Assembly: GCA_038501625.1 (NCBI GenBank)
Contig: JAZAYU010000114.1
Location: 1,426,001 to 1,490,000 of the forward strand
DNA length: 64,000 nucleotides
Direction: 5' to 3'
From: Corbicula japonica
Taxonomy: Eukaryota; Mollusca; Bivalvia; Venerida; Cyrenidae
The first letter of the stretch is position 1; each line of letters opens with the position of its first letter. A program made the translations under genes and the position numbers. Below the pieces are notes generated by a model. It did not search any database, was not told where the DNA came from, and saw only the letters and a list, made by a program, of their open reading frames with translations. Below, piece after piece: positions 1 to 14,500 of the stretch.

Positions 1-481
1 TAATTATACCGTGTTCACCTCAAATTAAAAACTGTTACTGCGTATATTTGAAGATTAGCATAATTTCTGAGATTTGGACATATTTACCAACGTTTAACAA
101 ATAAATAAAGAACTAACACAGCAAAAAAACTGTGTAAAGAAAACAAAAAATGGATGCCAGCTCAGAAGAGTGCCTATTAAATGACTAAAAAGTTGAAACC
201 AACTGGGAGTCGGTGTCCGGGACATGTAGAGAGTGGATATTTGGACTTATTTTTACTCATACATCAATGTATATATATATATATATATGCTTTATTTAAA
301 ATTGATTTTATTTGCTAACATCTTGGAATTAGATAAATTTATTTTCAGCTTACATATATTCTTATTATTGTTTGTATATTTTTTCTGATTTGTCGTCGTG
401 TTGCTGTTGTTGCTCTTCTTCTTGTTATATTATTATTCCAACTTGTCTATTTTTGACAATTATATATGACTGTATTTATAT

Positions 482-586
482 TGTAAATAAATGATAACGT
501 TTATTGTAAAAAAATAATTACTTTTATTGTAAATAAATTATTTCTTTTATTGTAAATAAATAATTACTGTAAATAAAATAATTATC
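482..586. repeat. Short AT-rich tandem repeat
   Basis: Several imperfect copies of TTATTGTAAATAAATAATTA follow each other. The period is roughly 20-30 bases. No function can be inferred. Confidence 0.6.
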
Positions 587-1329
587 GGACAGATGATGAT
601 ATTTTTCGCTTTTGCGCGAAATTTCGTCCCCCGTCTGTTCAGGACCCATGAAAGTCTAGTGAGAGATGTTTGGTCATCAAAGGCAATCACGTAATTCAAA
701 TGAGGTCACCCAACTCCACCAAACCCAACAACAACAACATCAATAACTGAACAACAAAAAAATTGCCCCAACCCCCTCCAAAAAACGTAAACCAAAACAA
801 TAAAAACCAAACAAACTAACAAACAACAACAAATGTTTAATATTTATTGATAAACTGCAGCAAATGATCTCTTAACGTCCCTCCTTTACGAAGGATTTAG
901 TGGCATTGAGAGAAAGAAAAGCTTTAATTTTCTAAACCTTAAGTTATTACAGCTGTAAAGTATGATTGTCGGCCAACTCTAATTTTCAGTTATTTTTGAG
1001 AATGAATTCTTCCTACCCAGATATATAATTAAAAAAAAACAACATAAAGTAAAACACTATTTCTTTAGCTGATAAACGTTCCTTGTCAATACTTTTCTAG
1101 CGGATAGTAAACTTTAACTCTGCCAGTAAAATTTGGTAATTATTTGAGGTTATCTCCCTTTGATCAAACTATAGCCAATGCTGTAAAGTTTTCATTAATA
1201 TTAATATTGTTCTGTTCTATTCCATTCCTTTCTGTTGGAGTAAACAATATTTGAAAAATAAGTCTCATTATTTGCTTCCGGCCTGGCCATTAATAGCGGT
1301 GATCTGAAATGGAAAAAAATCTGAACGTT

Positions 1330-1500
1330 CCCATGTTCGGATGCAAGACTTCCAGGAATTGGCTTCGTTTCGGACAGTCTTAAGGTTGCTACATGATAAT
1401 TTCAAACTTTCTGGCCAACATACCTATAAAAAGTTAAAATTGCTGCCCCAAAAGCCGGGTTAGAGGAACCCAACTGAACCCTCCTCAGGAACCGCCCCTG
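1330..1500 (+). repeat. Dispersed repeat family D1, copy 1
   Basis: The copy carries the family landmarks in order: a 'TTTCCAGAAAAAGGGTT'-like segment, 'TACATGATAATTTCAAACTT', 'TCTGGCCAA', 'ATTGCTGCCCAAAAG' and 'GAACCCCTC.GGA.CCGCCCCT'. Similar copies occur near 9418, 21840, 22085, 57380, 58120, 59280, 60570 and 63870. It looks like a non-coding interspersed element. Class unknown. Confidence 0.7.
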
Positions 1501-2504
1501 GAGGGAATTTAAGTAAAAAAGTGGTCATGCACAACTCCTGTAAGCCCGACTTGTGGCTCCGCTCAGATTATTGCCATCTATTTAATGAATCATCAGTTAA
1601 GGATGAAGTCGGTAGTGCTTGTGCAAGCGGTCCTGGTTGTAAGCATAAGGATTAAGTTGACGTCTGCTCGGACGACAACACCATTTTACAAGAAACTGTG
1701 AAGTACGTTCATTGTTTTTGGTAAAACAGCATTTTGTGGTAACTTTAATTTGTCGCTGTCAGTTGTAAAAAAATCACGTGTAGGTATTCTGTATCTCAAT
1801 TACCTTTTTAAACTTCGTAGATGAACTTGCCAAAGATATCAACGAAATTTTGAACCCCGTGAACAGCAATGAATTCACAGTACTCAAAGCAACCAACTCA
1901 GGACACCTCACCTACAGGAAATTTAAAAGGTCGTCGATTGAGTTTTAGTATCTGTAAGAGCAGATGAACAAAAACTTGTAAAAAAGCTCTTTTTCATATC
2001 CTTGTGAATGATTGATAAAAATATGGACACTCGACAAAAATTCGTTACTGATACTTAGAAATTTCCGAATGCTAAGTACATTACTTAGAGCTTTTGACAT
2101 ACTTCGTATTAAATGTAACTAGTGTTTAAAGTTATAAAAAATAGCTTCAAAGATTTCGCCTCAGTGTCAAGACGTACATAGACATTTTTTTAAACACAAT
2201 GACACCTTTCTTGTGAGGAAAGGCATGTTTGTTCTTCCAAGGGGAGGTAACCTCACCGATTGGAATTAAAAGCTTCTTGCGATGTAACAGATAACCGAAC
2301 GATTAAAAACGAATGGTATGTTTAACGAATATGCAGAAACTGACCCAATTACTGTCGAAAATGCGTTCGCTAAAGTAAAAAAAAAAACAATATAAAAAAT
2401 ATAACTTTCACAAAAGTTTCGTTAACTTTTCTGAACAAAATAAAATCGGGTTCCTGCAACATATGAGAGAATTTCTATAAAAATAAAATCTAAGAACTTT
2501 GGAA

Positions 2505-5500
2505 ATGTCTGTAAACATGACGGAATGTGCCAAAAGCGATTTCGCAGAAGTTCGATGTGGATACGGAAATTGCCGACCAAAGGCACTGCAGAAAGTGAAC
2601 AACTCAAAGACACTGCTTTTCGTAATGAGCTTTTATGTTTTTGTTCAAGGTACGGCTATTTATTTGTTTATTTACATTTATGTTCATGCATATCTATGTT
2701 TAAAATAGCATCGACTCTTAAAATCTCCCTAAACGGCTAACCGTTACTTGTTTTAATTATGGACCAATGTTTGAAACCTGGCTTTCTACTAAAGAAAAAC
2801 CATTCATTATGACCACCCCGAAATTAAGACCATTCCACTAATAAGACCAATATTTGACAGAACCATTTAAACAAGTGAGAACTAAAGACAAGGTCCCAAG
2901 GTTATAAAACTGAGAATGGAAACCAGTCTCAAATCTCAAGCATTTTATCAATCTCCATACAGAGTTGTCGTTCCTTGCAGTCTCTTAAAGCGAGTTAAGG
3001 AGCGACAACTCTGGATAGAGATTGGCATCTGATTGGCTGAAATGGCGACTGGTCACCATTTCAGCCAATCAGATGCTTGAGATTTGAGACTGGTTTCAAA
3101 TATCAGTTTTATAACTTTCAGCCATAGCTGACTTTATTTTGATTATTTGTAGTGTTCGATGGCTTTCTTATTCCCTTTTCATCTGTTTATAGGATTTATT
3201 GTAAATGGGGTGTTCAACGTTATTGTGTCGACACTAGAAAGGCGTTTCCAGCTCCGAAGCACTCAAATAGGTAAAATAATAGTATGCTTCAAATAACAGT
3301 TTCGTTTCCACACCAAAGTTGTTGTTACAGCAAATTCACATGATGGTGGCTATACCACGTGACCTTTTGGATGTCAAGCACACTCATGTTTTCTCAAACA
3401 TTCAAATACAAATTTACACTATCAAATTTTGATAAAACGACAGCCGGTTGATGTTGGAAGTTAAATGTCGGTGAAAATGCTTTTTAGCAGGAGTACGTCG
3501 CTCTTTATCTGATCGAAATCGGTCCAGTAATTACTGAGAAATAAGCAAAAACTTACATGAAGCGAGTGATTTTATATGTGCACGACATCCAAAACGTCTA
3601 GTGGTGCTATCTGTTAATCTCTGGATAAAAGAAATTGAAGTCTTATTTTCCCTTTAACATGTATCGTTTCAATAAAAAATCATAGCTTTATGTTAAGCAT
3701 TACACAGTGTTACCAGTCGCTAAAATATTGTCGTCCTTAAATACTTCTTGACCCATGGATGACAATATTCTTCAGAGGTTGACAGTCCAATTCAATATAC
3801 AGCCATCTGATATTTATCTGTTTCTATTTAAAAGGGCTTGCGGCTTCAGCCTACGATTTCTCCGCTGCCTTCTTCGGGATAATCGTCAGGTACAGTAACG
3901 GTTTTTGTAGGTACAGTAACGGTTTTGTAGGGAGAGTAACGCTTTTTTTTGATAACGTTTTGTTGTTGGTACAGTAACAATTTTTGTAAGTACAGTAACG
4001 TCGCTTTTCATAAGTACAGTAACGTTTTTGTAGGTACATGTAGGTACAGTAACGCTTTTCGTGAGTACAGTAACGTTTTTGTAGGTACAGTAACGTTTTG
4101 TAGGTACAGTAACGCTTTTCTTAAGTACAGTAACGTTTTTGTAGGTACTGTAACGTTTGTGTAGGTACAGTAACGTTTTTTGTAGGTACTGTAACGTTTG
4201 TTTAGGTACAGTAACGCTTTTTGTAGCCAGATTTTGTACAAAATAGCGACTAGATTAGTACCGCAATATATACAGGTATTCCACCACCTAGAAATTGGAA
4301 ATCGTCCCAGAATTTCAGAAAGTACTTTTTATAAACAATTGCAGAGGTCATAGACTAGCCAAGCATTTTCCCAAGGTAGGTCGGGCGCCAGATTTCACTG
4401 TGATAAAGATGTGCAGCCGGAGCAGTACTCGAACCCAGGACTCCTCGTTTACAGGGCGACTGAGCTATCCTGGCCGCACTAAATATCTTCTCCCTTAATA
4501 GTGTCTAGATTTGTACTGCGACATAATGCCTTAGAAGTTAATGATAAACAAATACATGTAGTTCATTTTTAAAGTTTGGAGTATCCACATAAATGTCTTG
4601 TCCCCTGAATATTTCGTTTCAAAATGTTTTATTTATGCAGTTTCCTCGGTTCGGGGCGCTACAAGGCAAGATGGCTGACGATATCCGCCATTTTTATGAT
4701 ATTGGGTTCCGTTGTCATGGCAATACCTCATTTTACGACCGACCTGTATGAATGGGGCGAACATGTAAAATCATCGTGTGATACATCAGGTAAAAGCATA
4801 GATCATCAGTCTTCCCGCCGTGTCGGACGTTAACGTTACACGTGTATTAGTATCAAATAAAAAAGGATGGTCAATAACTCCAAACTACTATATATCGTTG
4901 AGATAATACTTTAATGAAATGCTGACGTGAAGATATTTGTATCATTTTTCTAGAGCTTTCAAATAGCAATTCCAAAGTTCTGTATGTGCCTGTGTTTCGT
5001 TAACGATGCATTCTTGATAGGTAAAAAAAGCATAAATACATTAAATATCTTCACCTTTGTTGTGCAGGCAATGAGTATTATTGTTGGCTTTTGAAAAAAA
5101 ACACTGCAGCTTTGGTTATATGACACTCAGGCTGGCAGAATATCCTAACAAACCCTGTCAAACGTGTGACATTTTTTTCATTTTTAGGAAACAACTCTAC
5201 CTCAAAGACAAGATGCTTGTCTTCCGGTCTTCAAAACTACGTGGCAGTGTTTGCCCTTAGTAATATACTGTTTGGTATAGGGGGAGCCACTTTGTACACC
5301 GTCGGCACCGCCTATATCGATGACAGTGTGACGTCACTTGTTTCGCCGTTGTATATGGGTATGTGTTGCAGATAGATTGGCAAAATTGATTGTTTATAGT
5401 CACTGGCCAAAACATTTAATAAGTGTTATATGTATCCCACCATAAATTTAATTCTATGTGTAAATTCGTGCGCTTGGGCATGCATGAGGGCGGTCGTGCG

Positions 5501-8500
5501 GGCGGTAGGATGTTTGTTTGCGTTTGTGTTTCACAACGTTATGATTTTTACGTGCACACCGGTTGCATGACACAGTTGCATTTGGCAAACTCGGTTGTGA
5601 ACTCGATAATGACATATGTTGATTCAAAGGTATTTTTTAACAAGGAAAGTCTCTCCCGTGCAAAATTATTTCGAAGTATTTACATGTCGTTGAGATTAAG
5701 CACTTGCACAATGCAAACGGTGCACACGTTATTTTCATGACGTTGTGGAAGTAGAAACTACCGCGATTGTCTTTAATTGCAGAGTTTCACTGTATTTTCA
5801 ATTTTTCAGGTATATATTTTGGCTTCTCTGCTTTGGGACCTGGAGTTGGCTATTTGACCGGAGGAGCTTTTTTGAGTTTCTATGTCGACTTTAATAAATT
5901 AGGCTCAAAACAGTTAAGTTATTTTGATTAACGTTATCATGAAAGATAATTAAAATGAAAATGATATATGGTGCACATGGCGGGTTAAAGTGGTCTTATG
6001 TGACATTATTTTAATGTGTATGCGTTTGGATGTAAATAGACATTTAAGGATTTAAACTTTTTAGGAAAAGATATTTCTCTTGACTGTTCTAACTTTTTTT
6101 GAATGTACGTAAATAAGGTACATTATAAACCTTCTTGTGAACATTTTATTAAACTGCATTTTGCTGTAAGACATATTTTGATAATTTTTGCTGTGAAAGT
6201 TTTTAAATAATTTCGGGATAGAAAAAAAATACAATGTATATCCTTATTTCACATCTTATTCGTTTTTTTGCATCCACCAGTCTAGTCTGCTTTTCGTGAT
6301 ACGTGAGTCGTTTCAGAGCAAATTTAAAGACCACAGACAACCGTTGGGTCGGTGCCTGGTGGATTGGACCCTTGCTGTCAGCCATTTTGTTTATGTTTCC
6401 GGCTGTTGCATTGTCGTGTTTTGGCGCTGAGCTACCAAGTAAGTGTTGTTTTTTGTTTGGAAAATCTGATAGTTATGTTCAAACATGCTTGATCAGGGTT
6501 GTTAAATTATTCACTTTAGTCTTAATCAGTAATAATATAAAGATTTTCATTCCGACTGCGTTATTTAAGTTACTCTTAACTCCAAATACATGAGTGGACG
6601 ACCTGTGTAGATCTAGATCAGCCGGCACATCCATACTTTCTGATCAAAATCTATACTTGTTGATTATGTGTAAGAAAGAACCGGTTGAATCTCAAAGCAA
6701 ACAGTGTAGATCCAGATCAACCTTCATATTCCTTCCGTCTGATCAGGACACTTGCCAGTTCTTGGTCAGAAATAACACAAAGGATATCAAGGCGAAATGT
6801 TGATCCTGATCAGACGGCTCAGTTACATTACTTTTCTTATCCTGAGTTCCATTTGTCATTATAAGATACAAAAATCGAGATGTATTCTTTGTAAACGCCT
6901 GAAAACCAGACCACTTGTACAAAATGACCGCTAGAAGTACATCGGTCAGTTTTCTATCATTTTAGCTTCTAAATTAATCAGAGAGTCCCGAGAATCACAG
7001 CTTCACAAAGGAACGCTCAAAAAAGCTCAAAACGTCGATCCAGCACGACCTGCTTTGAAAACTGTGCATCAAGTCTATATAACCCTTCTTCGGAACCCAC
7101 CATTTTTGTTTACGACATTGGCCGGAATTATGGAGGCCATGTACATTTCCGGTCTGAGTATATTTAGCGCCAAATACGTCCAGAATGCATTTCGACTGTC
7201 ATCCGGAAGAGCTGGCGTTCTTACGGGTAGGTTGGTGTTAAGACTGCAGTGATCCAAAAGGCAGTAACCCCTTCCGTCGGGGTCTTGCGATGTTCATACA
7301 TTCGGAGAAAAAAGATTAATTTATTATCAAATACTATTTTGACACAACCACTTTACACACCACCTATCTTAACAGTGGTTGCAGTATTAAAATTGGGTTT
7401 ACCATCATTTTTAATGGCAGACAGGATTGTTTATATTGAAAAGAATGCGTTAATTTTACTTTATTTGAGAATTTCTCGTTTAATGTAAAAATTAAAAAAA
7501 CTGACAAGAATTGTCATGTTGTTATGAAAATAAAAAATAATGATTATTCTTCTCAAAAATACTTTGAATTCTTTTTTTTCTTATTGTATTTTCTTCAGTA
7601 GAATAATTGAGAATTTGAAACATTATTTTCAGCCCCAAACTGAACTGAACACTGCAAATATTTATAACGTGAAAAAATTGTGTTATTTTCTTTGTATTTT
7701 TTTCAGGAATTTTTCGGCAGTATTTGGTACACCTATTTTGAATACCAAACTAATTTAAAATGCAACCACTTGGCTTTCAACAATCATTTTGTTGCTTTTT
7801 AATTTTTAACAAACGCCTCCTGCGCCACTTATCTTAGAATTAAAACAGAATGTTCAAGTTTACATATGAACAACAGAAATTTTTCAGGTTCTGCTATCAT
7901 TTTGGGTCTGGCCGGTGGGATAGCATTTGGAGGAGTTGCCTGTCGCTGTTTTCGTTTGAAGGTCAAGGGCATGTTAAAGTTTTCATTCGGTGTGTGCCTT
8001 ATTAGTACCCTGTGTATTCCCAAAGTATGGATGTCATGCGGCCAGACGACTCTAGCGGGAGTTCATCTACCATATAAAGGGAGGTAAGTGTTATAATGTC
8101 TTGTGGCTAGAAGATTCTAGCGGGAGTTCGTCTACCATATAAAGGGAGGTAAGTGTTATAATGTCTTGTGGCTAGAAGATTCTAGCGTGAGTTCTTCTAC
8201 CATATAAAGGGAGGTAAGTGTTATAATGCCTTGTGGCTAGAAGACTCTAGCGGGAGTTCGTCTACCATATAAAGGGAAGTAAGTGTTATAATGTCTTGTG
8301 GCTAGAAGATTCTAGCGGGGTTCTTCTACCATATAAAGGGAGGTAAGTTTTATAATGCCTTGTGGCTAGAAGATTCTAGAGGGTGGTTCGTCTACCATAT
8401 AAAGGGAGGTAAGTGTTATAATGTCTTGTGGCTAGAAGATTCTAGCGGGGTTCTTCTACCATATAAAGGGAGGTAAGTGTTATAACGCCTTGTGGCTAGA

Positions 8501-11500
8501 AGATTCTAGCGGGAGTTCGTCTACCATATAAAGGGAAGTAAGTGTTATAATGTCTTGAGGCTAGAAGGTTTTAGCGGGGTTCTTCTACCATATAAAGGGA
8601 GGTAAGTGTTATAACGCCTTGTGGCTAGAAGATTCTAGCGGGAGTTCGTCTACCATATAAAGGGAAGTAAGTGTTATAATGTCTTGAGGCTAGAAGGTTT
8701 TAGCGGCGTTCTTCTACCATATAAAGGGAGGTAAGTGTTATAATGCCTTGTGGCTAGAAGATTCTAGCGGGAGTTCGTCTACCATATAAAGGGAAGTAAG
8801 TGTTATAATGTCTTGTGGCTAGAAGATTCTAGCGGGGTTCTTCTACCATATAAAGCGGGTTAAGTGTTGTAATGCCTTGTGGCTAGAAAATTCTAGCGGG
8901 AGTTCGTTAACCATATAAAGGGAGGTAAGTGTTATAATGCCTTGTGGCTAGAAGACTCTAGCGGGGGTTCGTCTGCCATATAAAGTGGGGTAAGTGCTAT
9001 AATGTCTTGTGGCCAGAAGACTCTAGCTGGGGCTCATCTTCCATATAAAGGGAGGTAGGTGTTATTATGTCTTGCGGCCAGACGAATCTAGCGGGTGGTT
9101 TATCTACCAAAAAAAAAGGTAACATCTACCATATAAAGGGAGGTAAGTGTTAAATGTATTTAGCCAGACAACTCTAGCGGGAGGGGGGGGGGGGGTTCAT
9201 CTACAATATAAAGGGAGCTAAGTGTTGTAATGCCCTGTGGCCAGACGACTCTAGGGGAGGGGGTGGGGGGGGGGGTTATATACCTTATAGAGGGAGGTAA
9301 GTGTTATAATGCCTTGAGGGAGTTCATCTACCATATAAAGGGAGGTAAGTATTGTAACTCTTGAGATGCGAAGTCTTTTTTAATTGATACGAAAGTCTTC
9401 GATTTTTCACAAGAAACATATTCCGGATGAAAGATTTCCAGAAAAGAGTTTTGTTTGTGGTAGTCTTGGTATAGTTACATGAATTTCAAACTTCCAGGTC
9501 GAAATCTACATAAACAATAAAATATTGCTGTCCAAAACGCCTGTCCGAGCAACCCCACTGAACCCCTTCTGGATCTTTCCCAGCTATTTTAAACCAACGC
9601 AATTCTACTTAAGACATTTCTTCCGTCCGAGTTTTCTCCACTTAATAATGAAAGAGACGTATATTGAATTAAGACGAACATTTACATTATTTAAACCCTT
9701 CAAAATTAACATAGAAAAAGTATTAAAAAAAATGAATAGAGTCAAATCGGTCTTCAGACCCCTCTGGGAAAAACCAAAAGTGGTCTTTGAAGGCATGTGG
9801 TCTTTGCTCTTTACAAACATCAGTATAGAGAACACTTAAGTCCAGTCACGAAGGTATATTCTTTGCCGGATGCCACTTGCAACCTTAACATTTTCTTTGT
9901 TTTAGCACGGAGATTTCACTGTTAGACGAATGTAATTCAAAATGCGGATGTACAACGGAGAGATTCGAACTTTCATGTGACAGTACCGGTGTTCAGTACT
10001 TTTCCCCATGTTTTGCCGGATGCACAAATATTGTGAATACCTCTTCAGTAAGCAGATTTGTAAGTAGTTAATCCTTTCTATGACTAGGATTACCTTCTCC
10101 TACAGTACGTCAAGAACCAGACTTGGTTATAATCGACAGCCTTTCCGTGCAGTTTCGACAACCGGTAAACAAAAACGGTGCTTACCAGTTAACATGTGTG
10201 CCTAAGATCATAAAACTAAATCTGGAGACCAGTCTCAAACCTCAAGCATCTGATTGGATGAATTGGTGGTGGTCTCCAATCTAAGTTTTATGATCTTGGG
10301 TCCTGTTCTACACAGGTAACTCCGTTTTTGTCAAGGGATTTGAAATCCGAAGGATTCCTTGCTTAGCTTTGCGACAGACAGGTGCAAATAAATTTCCTTC
10401 TGCTACATGCATCCCTTTTTAAGACACTACTAGGCCCAAGATCATAAGAATAAGATTGAAGACCAGTCTCAAATCTCAAGCATCTGATTGGCTGAAATTG
10501 CGACCAGACGCTTTTTCAGCCAATCAGATACTTGAGATTTGAGACTGGTCTCCTGATTTACTATGAGCTTGGGCCTTAATGACCGGTTCTATTACCAGTA
10601 ACTATGACGTCTTTAGTGTTTATTTTTTTTTTGACGCAACTACACTCTCCGGCTTTTAGGTACAATTTTTCTTATATAAATTTTATTGCATTCAATGAGG
10701 TTAAGACAATATCTGGCTTGGTTGAAGTTTGTCAGCTTTAGTGTTAAGACACGTGCATTCAATAATGTAATGATTATACTAATGAAATGATTGTCGTTTT
10801 GCAGATTGAGAAAAAAGACACTTTGTATTTCAGACAAAATACTCGAACTGTTCATGTGTACACACGAGCGCCAACATGACAACAGCCACAGTGACACGTG
10901 GAAGCTGTGAGTCGAGCTGTCGCCTTGTGTACGGGTTTCTCGTGCTGATGTTTGTTTACGCTTTTACAACAATTGCGGCGGACGTGCCCGCAGAACAGGC
11001 TGTTCTGAGGTATGCCACGGCACCTTAAATTACTCTGCTACCATAAACGGAGAACTTATAAATAAACAAGCAAATTCAATGAGTGAGCATTCTTGGCGAC
11101 GAATTGAATGGATAGGCGAGAGCAATTCGGCTAATTATGTTTGTTTTATGTTTGCCAGTGAATTGCAGTTTCCTCAGTAAAAAATTGGTATTTTCACTGT
11201 TTTGAAACTATAGAATACCATTTTTATTTTCACTGTTCTTGCGGAACTACTTTTAAATTTATTACCGCCCTCTCCATTTTTTTCAGATTCGTTTGAAAAA
11301 AAGGCGTAAAATAAAAAGAAAATGTTAGTTTCATTGATAGCGATTGTATTTGACTGGTGATAAAAAATATCAGTTTCTGGTGTTCATTCGTGAAATAAAG
11401 TTGATATTTCACTTTGATAAAAAATCAAAGCGCTGAAAGCGTTGAAAGACTGGCGCGCTGGCTGAATCGAACTTGCCCTGCACAGATATCATTACTTTAA

Positions 11501-14500
11501 ACATATGAAACTATGTGCGATTTTTTCGTTAAACTTTGTGGCAGTTAATATCATCAACATTAGCAAATAATTCAGTATATTCAGGGATTTCAATAGATGC
11601 AGGTACTTGTATTTTGATGCAAGGAAATAAGGTTTTCCACTTTTTCACCTTAATCTTAGGTTGGGGGTCTTTGATGCAGGAGTGTATGATTAGTGGTTAA
11701 ATTTTGCTAGAATAACGATGATCAGGCTCCGCCACAACTGAGTAGTGTCAACAATGAAATGCACAAGGCTCACATACCTTAAGAGACTGAAACAGTTACA
11801 ATCTTAATTTTAACGTCGATCACAACAATGCATTAACAAAAATATTCGCCAAATTACTTACGATCTCCCCGGGATTTTTGGAAGGGTTGTCGCTGAACGT
11901 TTCGTGGATTTTAGCTCGCAAAACTTTATTTTTTAACTATCATTTTATACAGTTTCATATTTGTACCAAAGTTTACTGCAACAACTGTATATAGTACATA
12001 GATGGTTTTTTTTTTATCTCTTTAGAGCCAAGAAAGGTACAAAGTTAAAAAAACATAAATAATGTGAAACAATGTGTAAACAGTATGTCAACATGTGTTT
12101 TAATTACATAAACTGATCTGATCTCATCAAGTTGCAATGTCAACTATATGCTCTGTATAGTTAGTTTTTCGCCTTCATTGTCCAAGATATCTCACACATA
12201 TCAAACTCAGTGTTTCATTACAACTGACAGGATTAGGATTAAACTTTCAGACGCCTCTTTTTTTCTTGTGCCCAAGTGCTGACTGCCTTATTATAATCAA
12301 ACTTCAGTACATCAGGACCTTCCATGGATATCATTAACAATGAATTTAATGTTGAATTGTTAAGCCTGCTTCTAAGCTTTGTCTTCACTCTTGATAAGGT
12401 GGAAAACCCCACTCACAATCTGAAATTAAATTAATTTACAATACCAGTAAACATATAGACAGCTTCATATATATATTTATATAAATAATATCATAATAGG
12501 TATTTAGTTAACACAAACAGGTATAATAAATTATATAATGCACCCTAGAACCGGATTTAAACCCCCAGTAGCAAATTATTTTGCCACTGACTGTTCCAAG
12601 GCACTAACCCATACGGTTCTCTTTTTTGTTAAACAATCAACAAACAAATCATTTATTTTCCTCTCTTCTTTTTGCTGCAGGGGGAGGCTGTGTTTTTTGA
12701 GTGTGGCGATACCTGATATGCATATTTCCCTTTTTATTATAGTAGCTGAGTTATTTTATTTATTTAATGCAAGTCACAAGGCTAAGTTAATATATATAAA
12801 AAACCATTGCCAACTTCTTGCAACCAGAAGTAGACTTTCTTCCACTTTGGATCGACACCTGACTGGATCGAACTGGCTGTTCGAGGTAGCCGGCGTTGAT
12901 TCAGTGTCTCGGCATGTTGGGGTACCGCGTCCGGCGTCGGAGTAATTTTCCGACGTGAAGGGGTACTTTGCGTCGTCATAGTCGCTCTTGAAGGGCTATC
13001 CGGAATGATCTCGATCTCATTTCTTGAATTTTGAAGTTCAGAATGCCCGATGGAGTTGGCATCAGCCTCACAAGGCCGGTTTCTCTTGAAATAAGATAGA
13101 ATCGACGAGTCGTCGTTCTTTCGCACAACCATAATTGAATATGTGTCCGACGAAAATGAACTGATCGTTACGATGATAGCGCAGTAAAATGCCACAGAAT
13201 GCATTTCTTTTGCAATATAAGTTCTGACTGCAACTTGCCAATAGATTTGTTTAAACAAATCAATTATCGCGCAATTATTTTCATACATGTATACAGTACA
13301 ATTTTCGAAGTGTTTGTCTTCTAATCACAGAACAAAGAATAACCAAATTATTACTCCGATCGCATCTCTTTAAAATCATTGAACATTATGTCAAACACAC
13401 CCGCTATTAATTGAGAATATCAACTGTCGGCAGAGCCAACATACGATCAAACGACACCGTCAGACTTGCAGGCGGAGTTATCCAGCTGATAGTAAAGAAA
13501 TCGATTGTGATTGGTCAAATCGCCCATTGCTTAACCTTGAATGAGGTGTGTATTGAAAAGCGACCTGTGTTTACAATGCAAGAAACAGAAAATTATGTCA
13601 TGTCGATTTTGAATAAACGGATGTCGGCGAATTTAACACTTGTTGGAAATAGTTCAAAGCTTGTTAACGTTTACGGTTGTCGGGCACAACTACTCCAACT
13701 TAACCAAAATGGCAACCCACGCTATCTCCCGCTTGTCACGTGACTGATTTGTTTTTAGTCGTTTATTTAATATCCTTTCATAGTTGTCCGAACAACAACA
13801 TTAAATAGTTTTCTTGTTTTCTGGACGAATGATGGGTCATAATATATTATTACTATGTAACTATTACTTGATTATCTTTACTATAGTACAATTAGGCCGG
13901 CGCAAGGGATATGTTGCCCGGCTTTAAATAGAGGTGTTTAGCGAATGCTGAGAACCATGTGGCCTGGCTTTATATATAGATCGTTGAGTAATGAACGGGA
14001 ACCATGTTGTATGTACGTTAAGATCAAGGTCAGGCTATTTATAATTGAGTATATAAATATAGATACTGAATTGAATTATCTCCCCTTAACTATACATATA
14101 AATATAAACATGTATATATATAGATAATATAAATAGATCGATGAGTCGGTGTTTTCTTTTAATTATGCGAATTGAAAGTTTATTGTTGTAAGCAGTTATA
14201 GAAAGAGTGTACATGTAGTAAGAGACATTGTTCAGATAGTTATTCTTGGATGATATTGAAGTTTGTGTTCTGTTTACGAATATTGGCAATCCTATGACTT
14301 GATTTTTGACGCGTGAATGTGACATTTATTATGATGGTTCTTTGTTTACAAACGTTTCTGATGTTGAAATTGACGGTTCTAGTGGGTTTCTGTTTTACAA
14401 GAAGGCGATTTCGTGTCTATAAAGTAAATAATGATTGTATTTACCATTTTTGTAGGTTTTTTTCTGTTGTTCAGAATAATTGTGACTCATCCCCATCCCC

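Larger units (their letters stand above)
1..2504. other. Intergenic or 5' flank of the SLCO gene, no gene seen
   Basis: No convincing exon was found. The stretch is AT-rich with a short (TA)n run near 268-288, and a degenerate TTATTGTAAATAAATAA-type tandem at about 482-586. A copy of a dispersed repeat lies at about 1330-1500. A 5' untranslated exon and promoter of the SLCO gene may lie here, but no motif fixes them. Confidence 0.5.

Noticed and set aside
5423..5740. 105-codon plus-strand frame in SLCO intron 5
   Set aside because: It lies largely over an M1 foldback element and breaks the conserved OATP reading between exons 5 and 6.
12538..12945. 135-codon plus-strand frame
   Set aside because: It overlaps the more plausible minus-strand frame at 12782-13132 and shows no domain.
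13411..13743. 110-codon plus-strand frame
   Set aside because: No recognisable family and no splice or promoter support; composition resembles the surrounding intron.
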